Source: Sphingopyxis sp. UBA6723
GTDB lineage: Bacteria; Pseudomonadota; Alphaproteobacteria; Sphingomonadales; Sphingomonadaceae
Length of the DNA stretch: 64,000 nucleotides
Reading direction: 5' to 3'
NCBI RefSeq assembly: GCF_002454115.1
Contig: NZ_DKIH01000013.1
Span: 650,575-714,574 of the forward strand
A model generated the notes under the pieces. It worked only from the letters and a program-made list of their open reading frames with translations, made no database searches and was not told the origin of the DNA. Made by a program: the position numbers and the translations under genes. The number at the start of each line of letters is the position of its first letter. Position 1 is the first letter of the stretch. Shown one piece after another: positions 36,521 to 46,505 of the stretch.

Positions 36521-39285
36521 CAGTCCTTGCGGCTTTCGGCGAGCAGTGCGGCCAAACCTGCGAACGGGCTGTTGGGCGACGGGCTGCGCCGAACCGGGCG
36601 GTCGGGGCGCGGTGGGCGCGGGGCATCGGGGCGCGGCGGATGGGGCTTCGCGCGTTTGTCTTTGCCATGAGGGACCGGCGGGCGGCGGCTGTCGCCATTG
36701 GCCGCCGACCGGGCCGGTGTCGCGGCGACCTTGCGCGGCGGTTTGCGGCGCTGGCGTTTGTCGGGCTTGCGCAGACCGGACCAGCGCCAGCGTTCCAGCG
36801 CAGGGTCGCCGACGCTGCGGAACCCGAAACTGCCCAGCAGCGCGCGCCGCGTGTCGCCGTCGAGCCCCAGCGAGGTGGCGAGCGCCGGGTCGATGACGAA
36901 GCCGGGCGGGGCGGCGACCATGTCGGCGTCGTCGCCGATTGGGGTGTCCTCGTGACGATCGTCGCCGCCTGCGATCGGCGCGGTCGGCGGCGCCGCGGCC
37001 TGCATCCGCGCCGCATGGGCCTGCCGCGCCAGCTTTTCGGCCATGTCGATACGCAGCCAGCCGCTGGCGCAACGACGAAAGCCCGCGATCGTCAGCCCCG
37101 CATGACTGCCCGCTTTTTGCAGCACCGCGCCGTGCGGCGGCAGCGTCGGTATTGGCGATCCCTGCTGCGCCGCGATCAGCGCCGCGCGCCAGCGCACCGC
37201 CTCTGGCTTGAGCAATGTCGGATGGAAAATGTCGAGCGAGCCGATGGTGAAGCCCAGCTTGCGCAGCTGCGGCCGCTCGTCGGCGGCCAGCGCGTTTAGC
37301 TGATCCTCGACCGCGGCGCGGCCGATCATGCCGCTGTTGTCGGTCAGCGCGGCGAGCAGCGCGCGCACCCGCGGCGGGGTGAACAGGTCACCCGCCGCCT
37401 CGCCCATCGCGGCGAGCGGGCCGGCGTGGCGGGCCAGCTGCGCGGCGATAAAGCGGTGCAGCCGCTCGGTAATCGCCTGCACCTGGACGGGTTCGAGCCG
37501 CCGCAGCGACGGGTCGATCTGGATCGACGGCTGGACCAGCGTCGGTCCCTTGGCGAGCGTCGCGATTGCATGGCCGTGCCAGGCGAGCCGTGGCGGCGCG
37601 CCCGGTTCGGCGATCAGCGACAATGCGCTATCGTCGCCCTCGGCGAGTGCGGCGGCGCGGCGACCGAGTTCGGCGCGCAAATGCTTTTCAGCGGCGGCGA
37701 GCAGCATCCGGTGATCGCTCGCTTTGGCGACCGGATCGACCTTGAACTGAAAGCCCTTGAGCGTGCCGATCGCCTCACCATCGACCGCGACGGTGCCGTC
37801 GGGGCCGACTGCGACCGGCAGCGCGGCATGGCGCTGTCCGGCGTCGCGCAGCAGCAGTGCCAGCCGCCGATCAACGAAGCGCTGCGCCAGCGCCGCGTGC
37901 AGCGCGTCGGACAGGCGCGATTCGAGCGCCTGGGTCTGTTCGGTCCACCCCGCCGCGCCCGCGATCCAGTCGCCGCGCTGCGCGATGAAGCACAAGGTGC
38001 GCACGGCCGCGATGCGGCTCGCGAGCTGATCGATGTCGCCCTCGACATCGTTGAGCTTGGCCAGTCGCTTGGCGAACCAGTCGGGGTCGATCATTCCGTC
38101 GCCGCTGGTGCGCCATTGCCACAGCTTGAAGATCGTCCGGCTGTGATGTTCGGCGCCCAATTGTTCGAAATCGGGCAGTCCGCAAATATCCCACAGGCGC
38201 TGGACCGCGTCGAAATCGCCGCCGCGCGCGCGCACCTCCATGTCGCCCGCCAGATGCCGCAGCACCGCAATGTCGACGGCTTCGGGTGCCGGGCGCAGCG
38301 CCGGGTTCGTCGGCGGCTGCGCAAGGTCGGACAAGAGCTGGTCGAGCGAGCCGAAACCTGGCGTCGGGTTGCGCCAGAACAGGCTGGCCAGCGGCGGGAA
38401 ATGATGTCCCTCGATCGCCGCCACTTCTTCCGGGGTAAAGCCGCCCTGCGGCAGGCCGACGGTGCCGAAACTCCCGTCCTGCTGATGCCGCCCGGCGCGC
38501 CCGGCGATCTGCGCCATTTCGGCGATTGTCAGGCGGCGAAGGCGCCGCCCATCGAATTTCTGCAAGCTGGCAAAGGCGACATGCTGGACATCAAGGTTCA
38601 GTCCCATGCCGATCGCGTCGGTGGCGACCAGATAATCGACCTCGCCGGCCTCGAACATCGCGACCTGCGAATTGCGCGTCTTGGGGCTGAGCGCCCCCAT
38701 CACCACCGCAGCGCCGCCTGAAAACCGGCGCAGCATCTCGGCGATCGCGTAAACCTCCTCGGCGGAAAAGGCGACGATCGCCGACCGCTTGGGCAGGCGC
38801 GACAACTTCGACGACCCGGCGTAGCTCAAGGTAGAGAAACGCGGGCGGGTGACGATCTCGGCCTCCGGCACCAGTTCGCGGACCAGCCCGCGCAGGCTCG
38901 CCGACCCCAGGATCATCGTCTCCTCACGGCCGCGTGCGCGGAGCAGGCGATCGGTAAAGACATGGCCGCGCTCGGGATCGGCGCCCAGCTGCACCTCGTC
39001 GATGCCGACAAAGGCGACGTCGCGTTCGACGGGCAGCGCCTCCATCGTGCCGAGCAGATAGCGCGCCTGCGCCGGCAGGATGCGTTCCTCGCCGGTCATC
39101 AGCGCGACCTGCGCCGGTCCCTTGATCGCGACGACCCGGTCATACACTTCGCGCGCCAGCAAGCGGAGCGGGAAGCCGATCATGCCGCTCGAATGGGCGG
39201 TCAGGCGCTCGACCGCCAAATGGGTTTTGCCGGTGTTGGTGGGGCCAAGGACAGCCTTGACCGGCTGGGAAGAGGATGACGTCAT
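36520..39285 (-). CDS. SUV3-like superfamily 2 helicase
   Basis: 921 residues. Walker A is GPTNTGKT (residues 14-21), the DExH-box equivalent IDEVQLG, motif III-like GSASL, and motif VI QIAGRAGRHQQDG. The closest eukaryotic relative is the mitochondrial RNA helicase SUV3, whose bacterial form is common in alphaproteobacteria. The last ~120 residues are a disordered Lys/Arg/Pro tail that could bind RNA. Coupled to the S4-domain gene, suggesting a shared RNA-processing or ribosome-rescue role. Confidence 0.9.
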   Translation of the reverse strand: MTSSSSQPVKAVLGPTNTGKTHLAVERLTAHSSGMIGFPLRLLAREVYDRVVAIKGPAQVALMTGEERILPAQARYLLGTMEALPVERDVAFVGIDEVQLGADPERGHVFTDRLLRARGREETMILGSASLRGLVRELVPEAEIVTRPRFSTLSYAGSSKLSRLPKRSAIVAFSAEEVYAIAEMLRRFSGGAAVVMGALSPKTRNSQVAMFEAGEVDYLVATDAIGMGLNLDVQHVAFASLQKFDGRRLRRLTIAEMAQIAGRAGRHQQDGSFGTVGLPQGGFTPEEVAAIEGHHFPPLASLFWRNPTPGFGSLDQLLSDLAQPPTNPALRPAPEAVDIAVLRHLAGDMEVRARGGDFDAVQRLWDICGLPDFEQLGAEHHSRTIFKLWQWRTSGDGMIDPDWFAKRLAKLNDVEGDIDQLASRIAAVRTLCFIAQRGDWIAGAAGWTEQTQALESRLSDALHAALAQRFVDRRLALLLRDAGQRHAALPVAVGPDGTVAVDGEAIGTLKGFQFKVDPVAKASDHRMLLAAAEKHLRAELGRRAAALAEGDDSALSLIAEPGAPPRLAWHGHAIATLAKGPTLVQPSIQIDPSLRRLEPVQVQAITERLHRFIAAQLARHAGPLAAMGEAAGDLFTPPRVRALLAALTDNSGMIGRAAVEDQLNALAADERPQLRKLGFTIGSLDIFHPTLLKPEAVRWRAALIAAQQGSPIPTLPPHGAVLQKAGSHAGLTIAGFRRCASGWLRIDMAEKLARQAHAARMQAAAPPTAPIAGGDDRHEDTPIGDDADMVAAPPGFVIDPALATSLGLDGDTRRALLGSFGFRSVGDPALERWRWSGLRKPDKRQRRKPPRKVAATPARSAANGDSRRPPVPHGKDKRAKPHPPRPDAPRPPRPDRPVRRSPSPNSPFAGLAALLAESRKD

Positions 39286-39486
39286 GTTCTTGGCGGCCAA
39301 GCTGGCATGGCGGCGGGCGCCGCGCAACCGCCGATCGTTGAACTGCGGGGTGGTGGCTGATTTTTCATCGCAGCTTGCACAATATCCCACCCCCGCCACA
39401 ACTGGCCGCAACCCTCGGCGGCGAAACCGCCATTAAATTGACTTTAACGACCTTTCTTTACAGACAGGCTTGGAAAATATCATTCG

Positions 39487-41100
39487 GTGGCCGGGTTTTC
39501 GGGAGGTCCATCGGGCGGGGGTTGCAATTTGTTTCAGCGTCACGAACCCATCGCGGGGATGTCCGGCAATGCGGCTGCGCTCGCGATGTCGCAGGCGATT
39601 GCGCCGCTGAAAACCGCGCATGATTCGGATGCGCTCGGCTGGCGGGACCGGCTGGCACAGCTCGATCTGGTGCCCGACCTGGGTGACAATATCGGTTCGG
39701 CCGAATGGTGGCGCGGGCTGGCGACCTTAACCCTGCTCTGCGGCACGGCAATCGCAACTTTCCCTGGAATTCAACCGCTTAACGTCGGCGGAATCCCGGC
39801 ACTCGACGCGCGCGACTTCAACGAGGCACGCGCGCAGATGATCGTGCCGCTCGCGCTGGGTGGCGACACCGGGCGGCATATGGCCGCCACCGATGCCGTG
39901 CGCCCGCTGACCCAAACGCCCGAACGCCCGCAGATCGAACTCACCGCCACCCTGGGCAGCGGCGACAGCTTTGCGCGCCTGCTCGAACGCTCGGGCGTCG
40001 GTGGCGGCGAGGCGCAGGCGCTGGCGAATCAGGTGGCGAGCGCGGTGCCGCTGGCCGACATTGCGCCGGGAACACGGATCGACCTGATCCTGGGCCGCCG
40101 CGCCGCGCGCACGATGCCGCGTCCGGTCGATGCCTTGGCCATGCGCGCGCGCTTTGACCTCCGCATCGAAATGGAGCGCGAGGGCGACCGGCTGGTCATG
40201 CGGCGTATCCCGATCGCGGTCGATACCACCCCGCTGCGCATCCGCGGCCGGGTTGGCGACAGCCTGTACCGTTCGGCACGCGCCGCCGGGGCGCCGCCCG
40301 CGGCGATCCAGTCGTACTTGCGCGTCATTGGCCGCCAGATTTCGGTCGGCAGCGACATTCGCGCCAATGACGAATATGACATCATCGTCGATTACCGCCG
40401 CGCCGAAACCGGTGAGAGCGAAACCGGCAAGCTGCTCTATGCGGGGCTGATCCGCGGCGGCAAGCCCAAGCTGTCGATGCTCGAATGGAATGTCGATGGC
40501 CGCACCCAGTGGTTCGAGGCGTCGGGCGTCGGCGAACAGCGCGGCGGCATGGCGCGTCCGACGAATGGCCGCATCACCTCGACTTTCGGGATGCGCCGTC
40601 ATCCGATCCTCGGCTATCGCCGGATGCACAGCGGCATCGATTTCGGCGGCGGCTATGGCGCGCCAATCTATGCGGTGACCGATGGTGTGGTCACGATTGC
40701 CGGACGTCACGGCGGCTACGGCAATTTCGTCAAGCTCAATCACGGCAACGGTCTCGGCACTGGCTATGGCCATATGAGCCGCATCGCGGTGCGCCCCGGC
40801 CAGCGCGTCAATCGCGGCCAGGTGATCGGCTATATCGGCTCGACCGGCCTGTCGACCGGCCCGCACCTCCATTACGAACTCTATCGCAACGGTCGCGCGG
40901 TGAACCCGTCGTCGGTGACCTTCGTCACCCGCGCGCTGCTGGAAGGCAAGGCGCTCGCCGATTTCCGCGCCCGCATTCGGACGCTGACCGCGGTTGCGCC
41001 GGGCGCCGCCCTGACCCCCATCGCGCCGAAACAGGTCGAGGGGCCGAAACTCGGCAGCCTTGCCGATGTCGCGTCGAAGCGCGCCTTGGGCGGGATATAG
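39487..41100 (+). CDS. M23 (LytM) family peptidoglycan endopeptidase
   Basis: 537 residues from the GTG at 39487; TTG at 39529 (MFQRHEP) or ATG at 39559 would give shorter forms, and the ribosome site does not decide. One membrane helix (WWRGLATLTLLCGTAIATF) anchors a periplasmic part. The LytM zinc site is complete: HSGIDFGG (His, Asp) and GPHLHYELYR (His-x-His). Predicted to cleave peptidoglycan cross-links, or regulate an amidase, during growth or division. Confidence 0.88.
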   Translation: MAGFSGGPSGGGCNLFQRHEPIAGMSGNAAALAMSQAIAPLKTAHDSDALGWRDRLAQLDLVPDLGDNIGSAEWWRGLATLTLLCGTAIATFPGIQPLNVGGIPALDARDFNEARAQMIVPLALGGDTGRHMAATDAVRPLTQTPERPQIELTATLGSGDSFARLLERSGVGGGEAQALANQVASAVPLADIAPGTRIDLILGRRAARTMPRPVDALAMRARFDLRIEMEREGDRLVMRRIPIAVDTTPLRIRGRVGDSLYRSARAAGAPPAAIQSYLRVIGRQISVGSDIRANDEYDIIVDYRRAETGESETGKLLYAGLIRGGKPKLSMLEWNVDGRTQWFEASGVGEQRGGMARPTNGRITSTFGMRRHPILGYRRMHSGIDFGGGYGAPIYAVTDGVVTIAGRHGGYGNFVKLNHGNGLGTGYGHMSRIAVRPGQRVNRGQVIGYIGSTGLSTGPHLHYELYRNGRAVNPSSVTFVTRALLEGKALADFRARIRTLTAVAPGAALTPIAPKQVEGPKLGSLADVASKRALGGI

Positions 41101-41124
41101 CACTGTGAGCGCCAAGCTCTAATG

Positions 41125-41206
41125 CCGTTCGTGTCGAGCGAAGTCGAGACACCCATCGACCTCACGCTGGGCCGATGGGTGTCTCGACTTCGCTCGACAC
41201 GAACGG
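41125..41206. repeat. Inverted-pair repeat, family A copy 4
   Basis: ccgttcgtgtcgagcgaagt and acttcgctcgacacgaacgg are exact inverses; the inner arms cacccatcg / cgatgggtg also pair. It lies between the M23 peptidase gene and hemB. Confidence 0.85.
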
Positions 41207-41273
41207 TGTTTGGGTCTCCCTGAGTCCGCCAATATCCATTTGCCCCGGCGCCATCCCCCGCTATGCACGCGCG

Positions 41274-42272
41274 ATGACCCACGCCGCCTTTCCCGACCTG
41301 CGCCTCCGCCGCACCCGCCGCACCGGCTGGAGCCGCGCGATGGTCCGTGAAACGACGCTGGCGCCGTCGAACCTCATCTGGCCGCTGTTCGTGTGCGAGG
41401 GCGCGGACAGCGAAGAACCGATCGCCAGCCTGCCCGGCGTCTCGCGCTGGTCGGTCGATCGCATCGTCGATCGCGCCCGCGATGCGGTGGCGGCGGGCAT
41501 CCCGTGCCTCGCGCTGTTTCCCTACACGCAGCCCGACCGGCGCAGCGCCGACGGCACCGAGGCGCTTAACCCTGAAAATCTGATGTGCCGCGCCACCGCC
41601 GCGATCAAACAGGCGCTTGGTGACGAAATCGGCGTGCTCACCGACGTCGCGCTCGATCCCTATACCAGCCACGGGCAGGACGGGCTGATCGATGATGCGG
41701 GCTATGTGCTCAATGACGAAACCGTTGATGTACTGGTCGGGCAGGCACTGAACCAGGCCCGCGCGGGCGCCGACATCATCGCGCCCAGCGACATGATGGA
41801 CGGCCGCATCGCGGCGATCCGTGCCGCGCTGGAAGCCGAAAGCTTCGGCCATGTCCAGATCATGAGCTATGCCGCCAAATATGCCTCGGCCTTCTACGGC
41901 CCGTTCCGCGACGCGGTCGGCTCGCGCGGGTTGCTCAAGGGCGACAAGAAAACATACCAGATGGACCCCGCCAACGCCGAAGAGGCGCTGCGCGAAGTCG
42001 CGCAGGATCTGGCCGAGGGCGCCGACAGCGTGATGGTCAAGCCGGGGCTGCCCTATCTCGACATCGTCCGCGCGGTGAAGGATAATTTTGCGGTGCCGGT
42101 CTACGCCTATCAGGTGTCGGGCGAATATGCGATGATCGAGGCCGCGGCGGCGGTGGGCGCGGGCGACCGCGACGCGCTGGTGCTCGAAACATTGCTGGCC
42201 TTCCGCCGCGCCGGGGCGTCGGGGGTGTTGACCTATCATGCGCTGCACGCGGCGCGGCTGCTGAACGAATAA
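41274..42272 (+). CDS. hemB: Delta-aminolevulinic acid dehydratase (porphobilinogen synthase)
   Basis: 332 residues. Condenses two 5-aminolevulinates to porphobilinogen for haem and related tetrapyrroles. The active-site lysines are visible in SYAAKYASAFYGPFRDA and in MVKPGLPYLD. The metal region is of the Mg-type (DVALDPYTSHGQDG lacks the three zinc cysteines). The ATG at 41274 gives the normal start. Confidence 0.97.
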   Translation: MTHAAFPDLRLRRTRRTGWSRAMVRETTLAPSNLIWPLFVCEGADSEEPIASLPGVSRWSVDRIVDRARDAVAAGIPCLALFPYTQPDRRSADGTEALNPENLMCRATAAIKQALGDEIGVLTDVALDPYTSHGQDGLIDDAGYVLNDETVDVLVGQALNQARAGADIIAPSDMMDGRIAAIRAALEAESFGHVQIMSYAAKYASAFYGPFRDAVGSRGLLKGDKKTYQMDPANAEEALREVAQDLAEGADSVMVKPGLPYLDIVRAVKDNFAVPVYAYQVSGEYAMIEAAAAVGAGDRDALVLETLLAFRRAGASGVLTYHALHAARLLNE

Positions 42273-42293
42273 TCGAATAGGGGTGGGCTTATC

Positions 42294-44549
42294 ATGACTG
42301 CGTTACCGCGGCGCTGGCTGTTTGTGCTGACCATATTGGTCGGCAGTTTCCTGCTCTTTCAGGTTCAGCCGATGGTGGCCCGCATGGTGCTGCCCAAACT
42401 CGGCGGCGCCCCGGCGGTGTGGAACAGCGCGATGCTCGTCTATCAGGCGCTGCTGCTCGGCGGCTATGCCTATGCGCATTGGCTCGGTCGCTTCACCGTT
42501 CAGCGACAGGCGATGATCCATGTGGCGCTGTTTCTGGTCGCCGCGCTGTGGCTGCCGATCGGCATCGCGCAGATCACCCCGCCGGGGCCGGGGCAAGAGG
42601 CGCTGTGGGTGCCGCTGCTGCTGCTCGCCTCGATCGGTCCGGTATTCTTCGTCGTGTCGGCGCAGGCGCCGCTGATGCAGCGCTGGTTCGCCGCCGACGC
42701 CCGCGCGGGGGATCCCTATTATCTCTATGCGGCGTCGAACCTTGGCAGCTTTGCCGGGCTCATCAGCTATCCGGCGCTGGTCGAACCGAACCTGCCGCTC
42801 GCGGCGCAAAGCTGGGGCTGGACCGCGGGTTATGCGCTGCTCGTCCTGCTCGTGGCGGCGAGCGCCGCGGCGCGCTGGCATGGCCGGGCGGCTGATCCGG
42901 CCAGCGACGCCGCGGTCACCGACGAACCGCGCCCGACCTGGCGGCGCCAGCTTCACTGGCTGCTGATTGCGGCGGTGCCGTCGGGGCTGATGCTGTCGAC
43001 GACGACCCATTTGACCACCGATATCGTCGCGATGCCGCTGCTCTGGGTGCTGCCGCTCGGCCTCTATCTGCTCAGCTTCGTCATCGCCTTTTCGACGATG
43101 AACCGGTTGACCGAGGTTTTTGTTTTCATTGCGCCGACGGTGTTGCTGACGATCGGTGGGCTGGCGCTGCTCAGTTCGGGCGGCGGGTCTTTGCTGGTCG
43201 CGCTTGCCAGTCTGGCGATGCTGTTCGTCGTTGCGACCGCGCTCCACGGCTATCTCTATCATCTGCGCCCCGCGCCGCAGCATCTGACGCTTTTCTATTT
43301 GATCATGTCCGCGGGCGGGGTGCTTGGCGGCCTGTTCGCGGCGCTGCTCGCACCGTTGCTGTTCGATTGGGTGTACGAACATCCTTTGCTCACGCTTGCG
43401 GCGGCGATGCTGCTGCCGCTGCCGGTCATCCTGCCGTGGGACAAATGGCTGAAACTGTCGGCGAGGACGGCGCGCCTGGTTGTGGGCCTGCTCGTGGCCG
43501 TCGCCGCCTTCGCCAGCCTGCGGATGGTCGACGGCTGGTCGGGCCGGCTCGATATCGACGTGGGGATGTGGGGCTTTGCTATCCTGGTGATCGGGGTGCT
43601 CGTAATCGGCTGGCGCTGGGCCTATGTCGCCGTGCTCGCCCTGCTGATGATCGGGGTCGGCGGCTGGAGCACCATTCAAGAAAGCCTGACCGGCGACCGC
43701 GTGCGCAGCTATTTCGGTGTCTACACCGTCACCGATTATCCCGCGCAGGGACAAAGACGGCTGGCGCATGGGACGACGCTGCACGGGTTGCAGCGCACCG
43801 ACCCCGCACACCGCCGCGAAGCAACCACCTATTATGGTCCGCAATCGGGGGTTGGCCTGACGCTGGCAAGGGCGGAGGCGCTCGCCGGACCCGGCGCGTC
43901 GATCGGTATCGTCGGGCTGGGGGCGGGGACGCTTGCCTGTTACCGGCGTCCCGGCCAGCAATGGACCTTTTTCGAGATCGACCCGGTGATGGTCGATATC
44001 GCGCGCGACCCCAGCAAATTTACCTTTCTGTCCGATTGTGCCGACGATGCTCCCGTCGTCGTGGGCGATGCGCGGTTACAGATCGCCCAGCAGCCACCGG
44101 CGCAGTTCGATGTCGTGGTCATCGACGCCTTTTCGTCCGACGCGATCCCGCTCCATCTTTTGACCAAAGAAGCGATCGGCATCTATGCGCGGGCATTGAA
44201 ACCCGACGGCATTTTGCTCATCCATATTTCGAACCGGTTTTTCGGGCTGGAACCGGTGCTGGCCGAAGAGGCGCGGGCGCGCGGGTGGACGGCGGCGATC
44301 CGGCTCGATCCCGGGCCGGCCACTGAGGGCATCGACGATCTGACCGCGTCGAACTGGATCGCGCTGACGGCGACGCCGGGGCGGATGACGCAGCTGACCG
44401 GCGGCCTGCGTCCGCGGGACAAGGCTGATGAAGACGATGCCTGGGTCGCGCTGCAATCGACCCCCGGGTTTGAACGCTGGACCGACGATTATGCCTCGAC
44501 GCTGCCGGTCCTGATGTGGGGCAGCCTGATCGGAAAGCGTGACGAATGA
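42294..44549 (+). CDS. Membrane-anchored spermidine synthase-like protein
   Basis: 751 residues. The first ~420 residues contain about ten or more membrane segments. The C-terminal part is a spermidine-synthase-type Rossmann domain (GIVGLGAGTLACY, FFEIDPVMVDIA, VVIDAFSSDAIPLHLLTKEA). Fused membrane/spermidine-synthase proteins are widespread in proteobacteria, but the true product is uncertain. Starts 21 bases after hemB and overlaps the next gene by four bases. Confidence 0.88.
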   Translation: MTALPRRWLFVLTILVGSFLLFQVQPMVARMVLPKLGGAPAVWNSAMLVYQALLLGGYAYAHWLGRFTVQRQAMIHVALFLVAALWLPIGIAQITPPGPGQEALWVPLLLLASIGPVFFVVSAQAPLMQRWFAADARAGDPYYLYAASNLGSFAGLISYPALVEPNLPLAAQSWGWTAGYALLVLLVAASAAARWHGRAADPASDAAVTDEPRPTWRRQLHWLLIAAVPSGLMLSTTTHLTTDIVAMPLLWVLPLGLYLLSFVIAFSTMNRLTEVFVFIAPTVLLTIGGLALLSSGGGSLLVALASLAMLFVVATALHGYLYHLRPAPQHLTLFYLIMSAGGVLGGLFAALLAPLLFDWVYEHPLLTLAAAMLLPLPVILPWDKWLKLSARTARLVVGLLVAVAAFASLRMVDGWSGRLDIDVGMWGFAILVIGVLVIGWRWAYVAVLALLMIGVGGWSTIQESLTGDRVRSYFGVYTVTDYPAQGQRRLAHGTTLHGLQRTDPAHRREATTYYGPQSGVGLTLARAEALAGPGASIGIVGLGAGTLACYRRPGQQWTFFEIDPVMVDIARDPSKFTFLSDCADDAPVVVGDARLQIAQQPPAQFDVVVIDAFSSDAIPLHLLTKEAIGIYARALKPDGILLIHISNRFFGLEPVLAEEARARGWTAAIRLDPGPATEGIDDLTASNWIALTATPGRMTQLTGGLRPRDKADEDDAWVALQSTPGFERWTDDYASTLPVLMWGSLIGKRDE

Positions 44550-45100
44550 CCTATCGCGACGTCAGCATCATCAGCATCAACGGCAAGACGCCGACGATCC
44601 ACCCGAGTGCGTTCATCGCGCCGGGGTGCCGGATCATCGGCGATGTGACGATCGGCCCCGACGTCAGCATCTGGTATAATTGCGTGCTGCGCGCCGATGT
44701 CAGCCGCATCGTGATCGGCGCGCGATCAAATATCCAGGACGGCAGCATCGTCCATTGCGACGGCCCGATGCCGCATCGACCCGACGGCTTTCCGACGATC
44801 ATCGGCGAAGACGTGCTGATCGGCCATCTCGCGATGGTCCACGGCTGTACCCTGGCCGACCGCGCGTTCGTGGGGCTGAAGGCGACGGTGATGAACGGGT
44901 GCCGGATCGGCAGCGATGCGATGCTCGCGGCGGGCGCGCTGCTGACCGAGAACAAGGAAATTCCCGACCGTGAATTGTGGGCCGGTGCTCCCGCACGGCG
45001 GGTGCGCGACATTGACGATGCGCAGGCGGCGGGGATGCAGATGGGCGTCGCGCACTATGTGATGAACGGGCGCATGCACAAAGCGGCGGTCGAGGGCTGA
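44546..45100 (+). CDS. Gamma-class carbonic anhydrase family protein (left-handed beta-helix)
   Basis: 184 residues with hexapeptide repeats of a left-handed beta-helix (GCRIIGDVTIGPDVSIW, SRIVIGARSNIQDGSIV). The metal histidines of the family fit HCDG and IGHLAMVHGC. Related to YrdA/CaiE/PaaY; carbonic anhydrase activity is inferred. The ATG overlaps the TGA of the synthase-like gene (ATGA). Confidence 0.9.
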   Translation: MTYRDVSIISINGKTPTIHPSAFIAPGCRIIGDVTIGPDVSIWYNCVLRADVSRIVIGARSNIQDGSIVHCDGPMPHRPDGFPTIIGEDVLIGHLAMVHGCTLADRAFVGLKATVMNGCRIGSDAMLAAGALLTENKEIPDRELWAGAPARRVRDIDDAQAAGMQMGVAHYVMNGRMHKAAVEG

Positions 45101-45169
45101 TCTCAAACGGCAAAAGAAAAAGGCGCCCCGGTTCCCCGGCGCGCCCATTCTCTCACCGTCGCCGGCAGC

Positions 45170-45742
45170 TCAGCTGAAGTTCACCATCGCATAGAGCATG
45201 GGGATCGACAGCAAGGTGTTGGTGCGCGAAAAGATCATCGCGGTCTTGGCGGCTTTCGCCTTGGTTGCATCATCGGCCTCGACGATGCCCAGCGCCTTTT
45301 TCTGGTTCGGCCAGATCACGAACCACACGTTGAACGCCATGATCAGGCCCAGCCACATGCCAACGCCGATCAGCTGGTAGGGATCCTGCAATCCCAACGC
45401 CGGCACCAGATATTTCGCATGACCCGCGATGGCGACGCCCAGCAGCACGGTGATCAACGCCGCCCAGCGGAACCAGAACAGCGCCGCGGGGGCGATATGC
45501 TTGCCGACCGCAGGCTTCAGTTCGGCCGGGATCTTCGGCATTGTCGGAATCTGAACGAAGTTGAAATAGTAAAGCAGGCCGATCCACAGCACGCCAAAAA
45601 AGGTGTGCAACCAGCGCATGACCGCATTGGCAGCGGAAACTCCGTCCTCGAAATTCTGCCCGTTCAGGCCCAGCATCAGGACGATCGAAAGCACCAGCCC
45701 GGCGCCGAGCACCGCGTGCAGATTGCCGAAAAATTTATCCAT
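45170..45742 (-). CDS. PuuD-like membrane protein (urate hydroxylase family)
   Basis: 190 residues, multiple membrane helices, beginning MDKFFGNLHAVLGAGLVLS. Resembles the membrane part of PuuD (urate oxidase N-terminal family), but no cytochrome c domain is fused and no purine genes are near, so function is open. The ATG at 45742 sits seven bases after GAGGGGG; an ATG two codons upstream is too close to that site. Confidence 0.75.
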   Translation of the reverse strand: MDKFFGNLHAVLGAGLVLSIVLMLGLNGQNFEDGVSAANAVMRWLHTFFGVLWIGLLYYFNFVQIPTMPKIPAELKPAVGKHIAPAALFWFRWAALITVLLGVAIAGHAKYLVPALGLQDPYQLIGVGMWLGLIMAFNVWFVIWPNQKKALGIVEADDATKAKAAKTAMIFSRTNTLLSIPMLYAMVNFS

Positions 45743-45821
45743 ATTCATTCCCCCTCGCATATCCGGCAGGGCCGCGACCCCGAACCGATCGCGCCCGCTA
45801 TGCCAGCGTCGGGGCCCGGAC

Positions 45822-46505
45822 TCAACTTTTGTCGGTCGCCGGTTCTTCGGGAACCGCCAGCCCGTTCTTCAGCATCACCGGCACTTGGGTCAGGGTGAAC
45901 AGGAACGACAGCGCGGTGATCCCCCACACCTTGACCGTCAGCCACAGGTCGAAACTCATCTGCTTTGCCTGGATCATTTCGTACATGACATGGTTGGCGA
46001 TGCCGAGCGCGGCAAAGAACAGCCCCCAGTTGCGCGACAGCAGCAACCAGCCGCGGTCGGTCAAACCCTCAAGCGCCGATTGGAGCAGATATTTCAGCAT
46101 CGGCTTGCCGAACCACCAGCCGCCCAGCAGCAACACCGCAAAGGCACCATAGATGATCGTCGGCTTCATCACGATAAAGCGTTCGTCGTGGAACCAGATG
46201 GTCAGCGCGCCGAACCCGATCACCAATATGCTCGACAGCCACAGCATCGGCGAAATTTTGCCCAGCTTCCACTTCGACACCGCCATCGCGATGACGATCG
46301 CCACCATGAAGGCGACTGTCCCTTTGATCGCTGCGGTCGTCGCCGCAAAGGCACCTTCGCCGCCCGATGACAGTTTATAGGCGATGAAAAAGACCAGCAA
46401 CGGCCCAAAATCGATCGCGAAGTTCAGCCAGCCATGCTTGGCGGGCGGCGGGGCGGGGATCGCTTCGGGGCCGGTCGGCGGCACGTCGAGGGGGGCGGCG
46501 GTCAT
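45822..46505 (-). CDS. yciB: Inner-membrane septation protein YciB/IspZ
   Basis: 227 residues with about six membrane helices. It begins with an Ala/Pro leader, then FAIDFGPLLVFFIAYKL and ends LFTLTQVPVMLKNG, both characteristic of YciB. Implicated in cell-envelope integrity and septation in enterobacteria. Overlaps ftsY by four bases at the tail end of the dapF-mtaB-ftsY-yciB operon. Confidence 0.93.
   Translation of the reverse strand: MTAAPLDVPPTGPEAIPAPPPAKHGWLNFAIDFGPLLVFFIAYKLSSGGEGAFAATTAAIKGTVAFMVAIVIAMAVSKWKLGKISPMLWLSSILVIGFGALTIWFHDERFIVMKPTIIYGAFAVLLLGGWWFGKPMLKYLLQSALEGLTDRGWLLLSRNWGLFFAALGIANHVMYEMIQAKQMSFDLWLTVKVWGITALSFLFTLTQVPVMLKNGLAVPEEPATDKS

Noticed and set aside
37426..38721. 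Plus-strand frame opposite the SUV3-like helicase
   Set aside because: The helicase motifs lie on the other strand and explain the region; the frame is a shadow.
45170..45742. True urate hydroxylase of purine breakdown
   Set aside because: Only the membrane part of PuuD is seen, the cytochrome domain and any purine genes are missing, so the specific enzyme name is not justified.
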